From an uncultured Prosthecobacter sp. (GTDB taxonomy: Bacteria; Verrucomicrobiota; Verrucomicrobiia; Verrucomicrobiales; Verrucomicrobiaceae), in contig CANNUR010000014.1 of assembly GCA_947523045.1 (NCBI GenBank), positions 1 through 25,292 on the forward strand: 25,292 bases of DNA. Reading direction: 5' to 3'. Made by a program: the position numbers and the translations under genes. The notes under the pieces are model-generated. The model worked only from the letters and a program-made list of their open reading frames with translations. It had not been told where the DNA came from and did no database searches. Shown piece after piece: positions 1-6,349 of the stretch. How positions within the stretch are numbered: position 1 is the first letter of the stretch; every line of letters starts with the position of its first letter.

Positions 1-1615
1 AAATGCAGCCGTTGGTGTTGCGAACGACGCCGTAGAGTGTCTCGACCTGGGTGCGATGGAAGACGCCGTCGCTCGGGTAGAGCGCGCCGCCGCAGTCGTA
101 GCTGAGGGCGTTGGTCTCGTGGTGCGAGTCGGCCGCGCACAGGCCCATGAGCAGGATCGTGCGCTTGTCGCCCTTGCCGTCGCCGTCGGTGTCCTCGATG
201 AAGACGAGGTTGGGCGACTGCATGACGATGACGCCATCCTTGTAGAAATTGAAGCCGGTCGGGCAGTTCAGGTCATCGACAAACTCCGTCATCTTGTCGG
301 CGCTGCCATCGCCGTCGGTGTCCTCAAAGATGAGCAGGCTGTCGCCCTTGGTGCTGGTCGGCGTGCGCTCCGGGTAATTGCGCCAGGCGGCGACCCAGAG
401 GCGGCCGCGGGTGTCCCAGGCCATCTGCACCGGGTTGACGAGTTCCGGGAATTTCTTCTCGTCGGCAAAGAGGGTCAGCTTCAGGCCGGGCTCGGTCTGG
501 ATGTCCTTCATCGCCTCCTTCGCGTCGGGGAAGGCGACCAGGCCCTCGGGCGTGAACTTCATGCCGGTCATCGGCACCTTGTTGAACTCCTTGCCCTCCT
601 TCGGGTCGGGCATGTTGGTCGGCACCTTCGTCACCGGCGGCAGGTTGTCGTCCGTGACGACCAGATCGCCGCCCTTGGCGACCGCCCACACGCGCTTGTC
701 GCGGTTGGCCGTCTTGACATCGCGCTGGGCCATCTCCTGCATCATGACCTGGAAGTTGGAGATGTAGGGCGGCTCAGGGTTTTTCTCGTTCTGCTTGAAG
801 CCGCCGACGCCGGCGGTGTAGGCGAGGCCGGAGCGGCCGCCGTAGACGTTGTAGCCGTCGACCGTGCGGTAGCGCTGGTGCCACTCCCAGTTTTTCTCGC
901 GGATGGCGGCGCGCAGTTTTTCGTTGGCTGCCGGCGGTTCGGCACCGGTGAGCGCGCGGAAGGCGGCTTCGGCGATGACCTTGTCGCCCTCGCTGGTCGT
1001 GTACAGACCGTCGAGCGTGGCGCCCTCGGGCAGGCCCTTGGCGGTCGGCGCGTATAGGTCGACGAAGGCGGCGCCCTTGGCGGCAGCGACCTCGGCCATG
1101 GCGGCGGTGTAGTTCTGCAGGTTCGTGTTGCGCTCCTCGACCGGTGGCAGGCTGGGGTTGGCGGTTTTCTGCAGCGCGAAGGGCGAGAACAGGACGAGGC
1201 GCGGGGCGCCCTTGCCGCTGTAGTTTTTCGCCTTCGTCTCGTCGAGGAACTTGGCCAGGTTCTGCTTGAAGGTCTCCAGGCCCTCGTAGCCCTTGAACGA
1301 CTCGTTGAAGCCGTAGAAAGCGAAGATGACGTCGGCCTTGACCTTGGTGAGCCATTCGTCGCGCGTACCGAAGTCGTCGATGCGGTGCCAGGTGTGCACC
1401 TCGTCGCCGGCGAAGGCGAGGTTGCGGAAGGTCAGATCCTTGTCGGCGTTGGCCTGGGTGAGCAGGGTCTCCAGCCAGCCGAAGTGCTGGGCGCGATCGG
1501 GCAGGGCGTTGCCGAGAATGGCGACCGAGTCACCGGCCTTGAATTCGACCTGGGCGGCGAGCGGGGCGGCCAGGGCGAGGCAGGGCAGCAGGAGGGAACG
1601 GAGGAGGGCTTTCAT
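1..1615 (-). CDS. Secreted GDSL-like / PVC-type membrane-bound dehydrogenase protein (C-terminus cut by window)
   Basis: The frame is open from the ATG at 1615 to the window start (538 codons), so the C-terminal part lies outside. Residues 1-21 are a signal peptide (MKALLRSLLLPCLALAAPLA). Residues 24-220 resemble an SGNH/GDSL hydrolase domain, with block-like motifs GNALPDR (35-41), NLAFAGDE (65-72), YGFNES (101-106) and DGLY (202-205). From about residue 350 comes a propeller-type domain with MAWDTRGRLWVAAW and two EDTDGDG stretches. This is the architecture of large planctomycete/verrucomicrobial proteins annotated as putative membrane-bound dehydrogenases, which often end in HEAT repeats and a CxxCH haem-binding domain. 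The likely location is periplasmic, and a role in polymer or sugar breakdown is inference only. The usual GDS serine is not seen in block I, and the block V histidine is a tyrosine, so the N-terminal domain may be non-catalytic. It is divergent from the PQQ-propeller gene at 1784. Confidence 0.85.
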   Translation of the reverse strand, partial: MKALLRSLLLPCLALAAPLAAQVEFKAGDSVAILGNALPDRAQHFGWLETLLTQANADKDLTFRNLAFAGDEVHTWHRIDDFGTRDEWLTKVKADVIFAFYGFNESFKGYEGLETFKQNLAKFLDETKAKNYSGKGAPRLVLFSPFALQKTANPSLPPVEERNTNLQNYTAAMAEVAAAKGAAFVDLYAPTAKGLPEGATLDGLYTTSEGDKVIAEAAFRALTGAEPPAANEKLRAAIREKNWEWHQRYRTVDGYNVYGGRSGLAYTAGVGGFKQNEKNPEPPYISNFQVMMQEMAQRDVKTANRDKRVWAVAKGGDLVVTDDNLPPVTKVPTNMPDPKEGKEFNKVPMTGMKFTPEGLVAFPDAKEAMKDIQTEPGLKLTLFADEKKFPELVNPVQMAWDTRGRLWVAAWRNYPERTPTSTKGDSLLIFEDTDGDGSADKMTEFVDDLNCPTGFNFYKDGVIVMQSPNLVFIEDTDGDGKGDKRTILLMGLCAADSHHETNALSYDCGGALYPSDGVFHRTQVETLYGVVRNTNGCI

Positions 1616-1747
1616 GTCGGGCAGGGCGGGGAATACGGCGGTTGTCGGCACGATTTTCCCGGAAGCTGCCCACACGTGCGAACGAAACCGGACAAACCGC
1701 GACGGCTTTTTCCGCCGCGAGGCGGGCCGGGAACACGGAGTTGCTGA

Positions 1748-1776
1748 TTGAAGCAGCCTTTTCGGGCCGATAGTGT
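1748..1776 (+). promoter_or_regulatory. Candidate sigma-70-type promoter of the PQQ-propeller gene
   Basis: TTGAAG (1748-1753), a 17-nt spacer and TAGTGT (1771-1776) lie 7 nt before the ATG at 1784. The -10 match is only 3 of 6. If used, the transcript would begin at or next to the start codon (leaderless), which fits the absence of a Shine-Dalgarno sequence. The possible TTG start at 1748 would lie inside this promoter, which favours 1784 as the real start. Confidence 0.3.
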
Positions 1777-1783
1777 CCCCGTC

Positions 1784-3022
1784 ATGCGCCTGCTCCCTGT
1801 CGCCCTATTCCTGCTCGCCTCCACCCTGCCGCTTGCGGCGGAAAACTGGCCTCAGTGGCGGGGGCCGCGGCTCGATGGCACGTCGCTCGACCATGGCTTT
1901 CCTCTGGCGGCGAATGCCGAGAGCCTGACCTGGAAGGCCGAGTTGCCGGGCAGCGGCCATGCCTCGCCCATCGTCTGGGGCGACCGCCTGTTCACGGTGG
2001 CGGCCGAGGCGGAGACGCAGCAGCGCCTGCTGCTCTGCCTGGACCGCGCCAGCGGCAGGCTGCTCTGGCAGACCGCCGTGCTGAAGTCGCCGATGGAGGG
2101 CAAGCACCGCCTCAACAGCCATGCCTCGAGCACGCCGGCCACCGATGGCGAGCGTGTGTTCACCGCCTTCCTCGATGGCGACACCGCCGTGGTCAGCGCC
2201 CATGACTTTGCGGGCAAGCCGGTCTGGCAGGTGCGACCGGGTGTCTTCGCCAGCAAGCACGGCTTTTCGTCGTCGCCGGTGCTGTTTGAGGACAAGGTCA
2301 TCGTCAACTGCGACCACGACGGCCCGGGATACATCGTCGCGCTGGCGCGCACCGACGGCCGCGAACTCTGGCGCATCGAGCGTCCCAACCAGACGCGCAG
2401 CTACTGCGCGCCGCTGATTCGCGAGATCGCGGGTCGGCCGCAGATGGTGCTTTCCGGCAGCAAGTGCGTCACCAGCTACGACCCGCGCACGGGCGCCCTG
2501 CTGTGGATGCTGGACGGACCGACCGAGCAATTTGTCGCCTCGCCGGTGTTTGACGCCAAGTCCGGCCTGGTCCTACTCACTGGCGGCTTTCCCGAGCATC
2601 ACATCCTCGCCCTGCGCCCGGACGGTGTCGGCGACATCGGTGCCAGCCACATCGTCTGGCGCACCAACAAGGGCGTGGCCTACGTGCCCTCGCCGATCTG
2701 TGAAAACGGCTGGTTCCTGGTGGTGTCCGACTCCGGCATCGCCCACTGCTTCGACGCCGCCAGCGGCGCCATCGCCTGGGAGGAGCGGATGAAGGAGCAT
2801 CACGCCTCACTGGTCAGCGCCGAGGGCCGGGTGTATTTCGTCAACGACTTCGGCACCGTGCGCACGGTGCGGCCCGGTGCGGCCTATGAGTTGCTGGCCG
2901 AGAGCGAGCTGGGAGAAAAGGTCATGGCTTCGCCGGCGCTCAGCGAGGGGCAGCTGTTTGTGCGCGGCGACAAGACCCTGTTCTGCTTTGGTCGCCGCGG
3001 CCAGGACGCCGCGGCGCGCTGA
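1784..3022 (+). CDS. Exported PQQ-like beta-propeller repeat protein
   Basis: A 412-residue protein from the ATG at 1784. That start puts a clean signal peptide (MRLLPVALFLLASTLPLAA) at the N-terminus; a TTG start at 1748 would add 12 residues that do not look like a signal. The mature protein begins ENWPQWRGPRLDGTS, the hallmark opening of PQQ-binding-like proteins common in Planctomycetes and Verrucomicrobia. Propeller blades follow, with recurring patterns such as DRASGRLLWQT, DGRELWRIE, DPRTGALLWMLDG and DAASGAIAWEE. The family includes BamB-like scaffolds and PQQ dehydrogenase propellers. No dehydrogenase active site or PQQ-ligand set is evident, so this is probably a periplasmic structural or binding protein. 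It converges on the folP-like gene with a 21-bp gap. Confidence 0.85.
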   Translation: MRLLPVALFLLASTLPLAAENWPQWRGPRLDGTSLDHGFPLAANAESLTWKAELPGSGHASPIVWGDRLFTVAAEAETQQRLLLCLDRASGRLLWQTAVLKSPMEGKHRLNSHASSTPATDGERVFTAFLDGDTAVVSAHDFAGKPVWQVRPGVFASKHGFSSSPVLFEDKVIVNCDHDGPGYIVALARTDGRELWRIERPNQTRSYCAPLIREIAGRPQMVLSGSKCVTSYDPRTGALLWMLDGPTEQFVASPVFDAKSGLVLLTGGFPEHHILALRPDGVGDIGASHIVWRTNKGVAYVPSPICENGWFLVVSDSGIAHCFDAASGAIAWEERMKEHHASLVSAEGRVYFVNDFGTVRTVRPGAAYELLAESELGEKVMASPALSEGQLFVRGDKTLFCFGRRGQDAAAR

Positions 3023-3043
3023 GCCGGGTTTCCCGCTGCGCGC

Positions 3044-3949
3044 TCAGGGGGCGTCGACGAATCCGCCCGCCAGCGTGCGGCCGCCGGTGACGCCCCACAG
3101 CGTTTTCACCGCCAGCGCCGCCGCGCGGACTTGGTGGACACGGAACAGCTGTGCGCCACGCAGCACGCCAGCGGTCAGGCAGGCGATCGTGCCCGGGTCG
3201 CGCTGGGTGGCGTCGGGCTGGTCGAGCACCTGGCCGATGACCGTTTTGCGCGAGACCGGCAGCAGAATGGGGCGGTCGAAACGGTGCAGGCGCTCGAGGT
3301 GACGGTAGATGGCGAGGTTGTCGTCGCGCTGCTTGGCGAAGTCGATGCCCGGGTCGAGGATGAGGCGGCTTTCATCGAGCCCAGCCTCGCGGCAGAGGGC
3401 GATTTTTTCCTCGAAGAAGCGGTCGAGGGTGTCGAGGATGGAATCGTAACCGACGTGGGTGTGCGGCACCTTGGGTTCGCCAACGCTGTGCATGATCAAC
3501 AGCGAGGCGCCGTGCTCGGCGCAGAGGCGGGCATTGGTCGCGTCGGGCAGGGCGCCGATGTCGTTGATCAGGTCGCCACCATGCGGCAGCACGGCCGCGA
3601 CGACGGCGGGCCGCCAGGTGTTGATCGACAGCAGCGGCGGCCAGACCTGGGCCTCGTCCCAGGGCGGGGCGGGGAAGGAGGCGATCAGCTCCGGCCAGGC
3701 GTCGAGGAAGGGGAGCAGGCGGCGCACTTCCTCCTCCTCGGAGATCGGGCCGCGATTGGTGCGCGCGCTCTCGGCGCCGATGTCGATGACGTCGGCACCG
3801 TCGCGCAGCATGCGCGCCGCCTGGGCCAGCGCCTGGGCGGGATCGAGCGTGCCGTCGCCGCAGAAGGAGTCGTCGTTGAGGTTGACGATGCCCATCACCA
3901 GCGGCCGGCGCGGGAACTCGAGGCGATGATGGCGGGCCTGCCAGAGCAT
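3044..3949 (-). CDS. folP: Divergent dihydropteroate synthase (FolP-like)
   Basis: A 301-residue protein with the TIM-barrel motif series of dihydropteroate synthase, which joins dihydropterin pyrophosphate and p-aminobenzoate in folate synthesis. Visible motifs are VMGIVNLNDDSF (18-29), ADVIDIGAESARTN (52-65), LLSINT (106-111), LINDIGA, LIMHSVGEP, LILDPGIDFAKQRDDN, LLPVSRKTVIG and LFRVHQV. The DPG aspartate, SRK lysine and RVH arginine/histidine pair are kept. The pterin-loop consensus NVTPDSF reads NLNDDSF, the GGESTRP loop reads GAESARTN (Thr to Ala at 62), and the SVDT aspartate is Asn110. It is either a lineage-specific DHPS or a relative with a shifted substrate. Its start is 3 nt after the stop of the upstream PHP phosphatase gene, so the two are probably co-transcribed. 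Confidence 0.75.
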   Translation of the reverse strand: MLWQARHHRLEFPRRPLVMGIVNLNDDSFCGDGTLDPAQALAQAARMLRDGADVIDIGAESARTNRGPISEEEEVRRLLPFLDAWPELIASFPAPPWDEAQVWPPLLSINTWRPAVVAAVLPHGGDLINDIGALPDATNARLCAEHGASLLIMHSVGEPKVPHTHVGYDSILDTLDRFFEEKIALCREAGLDESRLILDPGIDFAKQRDDNLAIYRHLERLHRFDRPILLPVSRKTVIGQVLDQPDATQRDPGTIACLTAGVLRGAQLFRVHQVRAAALAVKTLWGVTGGRTLAGGFVDAP

Positions 3950-3952
3950 GGG

Positions 3953-4768
3953 TCAGCGGGAGGGCCAGGTTTCCGGCAGATCGACGACCCGCCGTTGGCG
4001 TTTTTCAAAGCGCAGGGTCTGGCGGTAGCCGACCGAGCGCACCAGCTCCAGCGCCTGGTGGAAGTCGGCGCCGACGTCGCCCGGGCAGTGGGCGTCGGAG
4101 TTGATGACGATGGGGACCCGGGCGCTGAAGGCCATCTCCAGCATCTCGCGCGCCGGGTAGATCTCGCGCACGTCCTTGCGCAGGCCGGCGGTGCTGACCT
4201 CGAGCACGCCACCGGTGTCAACCAGCGCCTGAATGACCGGCTCGTAGTAGGGCCGCAGGTCGCCGGCCGGGCGCAGGCCGAAGCGCTTGGCGAGGTCGGG
4301 GTGGGCGTAAAAATCGAAGAGCCCGGTGCGGATCATCCTCTCGTACAGCCGCCAGTAGGCCGCCCACATCGCCTCGATGTCGGAGGCGCTGCTCCAGCGG
4401 GCGAGGTACTGCGGGTCATCGACCGCGATGCCATCGTGGATGTAGTGAACGCTGCCGATCAGGTAGTCCCAGTCCGCCATGGCCGTGGTGGTTTCGATCC
4501 AGGCCTCGCGGCCCTGCAGGTAGTCGCACTCGAGGGCGAGGCGGATCGGGAAATCCGGCAGCGCGGCGCGGGCTTCGTCGACCAGTTCAAAGTAGCGCGG
4601 CAGGTCTGCCAGATCCATGCGCCAGTTGTCGAAGGGCTCCGGCATCGGGTTGTGATCGGACAGCCCGATCTCGGCCAGGCCGAGCGCCTGCGCCTGGCGG
4701 GCGTAATCGACCGGATCGCCCTCGGCATGGCGGCAGAGCGGCGTGTGGGTGTGGTAATCCGTGAGCAC
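3953..4768 (-). CDS. hisJ: PHP-domain histidinol-phosphatase family protein (HisJ/HisK type)
   Basis: A 271-residue protein with the metal-binding motifs of the PHP superfamily in order: DYHTHTPLCRHAEG (4-17), GLSDHNP, ALECDY, IGSVHYI, FYAHPDL and INSDAHCPGDVG. Length and motifs fit monofunctional histidinol-phosphatase of the Bacillus HisJ / Lactococcus HisK family, which converts L-histidinol phosphate to histidinol in the cytoplasm. The symbol follows the Bacillus usage and is unrelated to the enteric periplasmic HisJ. PHP phosphatases vary in substrate, so the histidine role is probable but not proven here. It is the first gene of a two-gene minus-strand unit, and the next gene (folP-like) starts 3 nt after its stop. 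No Shine-Dalgarno sequence is visible before the ATG. Confidence 0.8.
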   Translation of the reverse strand: MLTDYHTHTPLCRHAEGDPVDYARQAQALGLAEIGLSDHNPMPEPFDNWRMDLADLPRYFELVDEARAALPDFPIRLALECDYLQGREAWIETTTAMADWDYLIGSVHYIHDGIAVDDPQYLARWSSASDIEAMWAAYWRLYERMIRTGLFDFYAHPDLAKRFGLRPAGDLRPYYEPVIQALVDTGGVLEVSTAGLRKDVREIYPAREMLEMAFSARVPIVINSDAHCPGDVGADFHQALELVRSVGYRQTLRFEKRQRRVVDLPETWPSR

Positions 4769-5166
4769 AAGCGTTCATGCCCCGACTTGGAGCGAGGCGC
4801 AAGCGCAGCGGGCCGGATTTCGGCAGGCGAGCTCCGAGTCTTCAGGGGCTTCAGGCGGGCTGCCCACCTTGTCTGTCACGGTCCCACCCCCGCCATCTTG
4901 GCCTGCTGTAGCCCCAAGGGGCGCTGCCAGCCGTCCGCGGGTTGGTTGTCAGTTTTGGGAAGTGCCAAGTCCGGCTGATTTTGCTGCTGGCAGCACGCTG
5001 TTGAACGAGCCTGAGCGTCGCGGTGCTTGTCAAAACGCAAGGCTCGACTTGAAGGGCCTGACAAACTCACGGAACAGTCAGGAGTGCACCTCAGAGCCAG
5101 TGACCCAACCTCGAACGCCGGCGGCTTTCCGGATCGTCCTCCGGGATGGCCGAGCCCATTGAACGG
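4769..5166. other. Intergenic region between the divergent hisJ-like and rnhA genes
   Basis: About 400 bp with no convincing gene on either strand. The short frames through it lack domain motifs. The segment around 4940-5110 is less GC-rich than its surroundings and holds a weak inverted repeat (CGAGCC near 5007 with GGCTCG near 5040). It must contain both divergent promoters, but none could be picked out with confidence. It could hide a small RNA or a degraded gene. Confidence 0.4.
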
Positions 5167-5688
5167 ATGAAAAAAGTGGTCATCCACACGGACGGCGGCT
5201 GCCATGGCAACCCGGGGCCGGGCGGCTGGGCAGCGGTTTTGTCCTACGGTCCCCACCATCGCGAGCTGAGTGGCGGCGTGCCCGCCACGACGAACAATCG
5301 CATGGAACTGCGCGGCGCCATCGAAGCGCTCCAGGCGCTCAAGGAACCCTGCGCGGTCGAGTTCTTCACCGACTCCGAGTATGTCAAAAACGGCGTCACG
5401 GCCTGGCTCGCCATCTGGAAGGTGAACGGCTGGCGAACGAAGTCGAAACAACCGGTCAAGAATGAAGACCTGTGGCGCGCCCTGGACGCCGCCGCCTCAC
5501 GGCACCGCGTGCGCTGGCACTGGTTGAGGGGGCACGCCGGACACGCAGGCAACGAACGCTGCGATCGGCTGGCGAACGAGGCGATTGCCAGCCTCAAGAG
5601 GACCTTCAACGCCGCGCAACTCAAGGCGGCGCTGGCTGAATTTGCCGCCAGTGGCCGGGAGACGGCAAGCACCTCGCCTACCACTTGA
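5167..5688 (+). CDS. rnhA: Ribonuclease HI
   Basis: A 173-residue protein from the ATG at 5167. It hydrolyses the RNA strand of RNA-DNA hybrids (R-loops, Okazaki primers) in the cytoplasm. The full active site is present: Asp9 in HTDGGCHGNPGPGG, Glu47 in NNRMELRGA, Asp69 in FFTDSEYV, His123 in LRGHAGHAGNERCD and Asp133. The basic-protrusion region (WKVNGWRTKSKQPVKN) is also present. An in-frame ATG at 5146 would add seven residues (MAEPIER); 5167 places the first Asp where it sits in E. coli RNase HI, and neither start has a Shine-Dalgarno sequence. A C-terminal extension of about 30 residues follows the catalytic core. Its last ten or so residues (GRETASTSPTT) are read from DNA whose other frame encodes an HxlR-type regulator tail, so the natural end may have been altered by recombination. 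Confidence 0.92.
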   Translation: MKKVVIHTDGGCHGNPGPGGWAAVLSYGPHHRELSGGVPATTNNRMELRGAIEALQALKEPCAVEFFTDSEYVKNGVTAWLAIWKVNGWRTKSKQPVKNEDLWRALDAAASRHRVRWHWLRGHAGHAGNERCDRLANEAIASLKRTFNAAQLKAALAEFAASGRETASTSPTT

Positions 5689-5798
5689 CCCCCAAGGGCG
5701 AGGCCCTGCGCTCGGTCTTGCTGGCCCTCAAGCAATGGGGACTGGCCTGGGAGGAGGGAGGCCAGGTCCTGCTGGTCCCGAAGGCAGCGGGCCGGTAA
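5664..5798 (+). pseudogene. Relic: C-terminal tail of an HxlR-family winged-helix regulator
   Basis: In the frame starting at 5664, different from that of rnhA, the DNA reads GKHLAYHLTPKGEALRSVLL and continues ALKQWGLAWEEGGQVLLVPK to a TAA at 5796-5798. The pattern YxLTPKGxAL followed by VLLALxxWG is typical of the last third of HxlR/MarR-like repressors. No start codon, DNA-recognition helix or other upstream HxlR sequence exists, because the region before 5664 is rnhA. This is therefore best read as the 3' end of a lost regulator gene joined to rnhA. It overlaps the last 25 nt of rnhA. Confidence 0.5.
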
Positions 5799-6018
5799 GT
5801 GGCCCCCTGGGGGCGGGGCACGAGGCCCCGGGCACTTTTTGCGCCTGCCGGGCATGCCTCAAGACAAAGTCTCCCAAGCGCACGCCAAGATCCAAGCGAT
5901 GCGCCAAGCCCTCCAGCAGCAGCCAGAGAGTTGGAGTTGCTGCCGCAAAAGTTCCTGGCCCAAGTTTTCGGTGCCTGAAGCCATTGCCGTGTCGAAGCGA
6001 ACCTGCTATTCTTGTACC
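5799..6018. other. Degraded spacer between the HxlR relic and the antitoxin gene
   Basis: No intact gene is seen. One stretch has protein-like composition: from about 5854 it reads MPQDKVSQAHAKIQAMRQAL then QQQPE. If two bases are skipped near 5930 it goes on as LELLPQKFLAQVFGA and stops at 5976-5978. I do not recognise the family. It may be a small frameshifted gene relic. The far end carries the candidate promoter of the antitoxin gene. Confidence 0.3.
5984..6012 (+). promoter_or_regulatory. Candidate promoter of the orphan antitoxin gene
   Basis: TTGCCG (5984-5989), a 17-nt spacer and TATTCT (6007-6012), each matching the sigma-70 consensus at 4 of 6 positions. The -10 ends 6 nt before the ATG at 6019, so the predicted mRNA would be leaderless. 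No Shine-Dalgarno sequence is present. Confidence 0.4.
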
Positions 6019-6246
6019 ATGATCGCCCGGGCCGAACTCTCTGCTGCTCTTCAAGAATTGCCGCCGCAGGACCGCGCCGGGCTGGCGGTGGAACTGATCG
6101 ACAGCCTGGGGGATCAGGCCTGGACTGACGAAGCCCTGGCCAGGCTGGCCGAGGGACGGGATGCGGAAATGGAGAGCGGCTCTGTGCGGCCGTTGTCGTA
6201 CGAACAGTTCCTCTCCGGGCTGAAGCGCCCCTCTGGCAGCGCATGA
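6019..6246 (+). CDS. Addiction-module antitoxin (Unstab_antitox / TIGR02574 type)
   Basis: A 75-residue protein with the family pattern ELPPQDRAGLAVELIDSLGD near the N-terminus, WTDEALARLAEGRDAEMESG in the middle and a PLSYEQFLSGLK tail. Small antitoxins of this kind are normally encoded just upstream of a RelE/ParE-like toxin, which they neutralise while repressing their own promoter. Here the stop overlaps the toxin start (ATGA at 6243-6246), the usual translational coupling, but the toxin is truncated after about 20 codons. The antitoxin therefore appears to be an orphan. It could still act on a toxin elsewhere or simply be decaying. An upstream in-frame ATG at 5839 would add 60 residues unlike the family and is not favoured. 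Confidence 0.72.
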   Translation: MIARAELSAALQELPPQDRAGLAVELIDSLGDQAWTDEALARLAEGRDAEMESGSVRPLSYEQFLSGLKRPSGSA

Positions 6247-6302
6247 ACCTGGAGTTTCACCCCGCCGTCCAGCGCGATGTGAACGACACCTTCATTCAAG
6301 AG
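6243..6302 (+). pseudogene. Truncated RelE/ParE-type toxin (N-terminal remnant)
   Basis: The ATG overlaps the antitoxin stop. The first residues, MNLEFHPAVQRDVNDTFIQE, match the start of RelE/ParE-superfamily toxins found with this antitoxin type (opening like MxLxFHPAVxxDxxxA). After about residue 20 the similarity stops: the frame continues for another 110 codons only as antisense of the gene at 6350-7453. The beta-sheet core and catalytic residues are absent, so no functional toxin can be made. A deletion that joined this point to the end of the neighbouring gene is the simplest explanation. Confidence 0.65.
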
Positions 6303-6349
6303 CCGCCCTGCCTTGCGAGCCGCTCTGCTGCCGACTCTTCGCCACGCGC

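Noticed and set aside
3131..4978. A 615-codon plus-strand frame
   Set aside because: It is antisense to the folP-like and hisJ-like genes and carries no recognisable motif.
5839..6018. Longer antitoxin starting at 5839
   Set aside because: The extra 60 residues include Cys/Ser/Trp-rich sequence unlike the family, and a promoter-like element lies immediately before the ATG at 6019.
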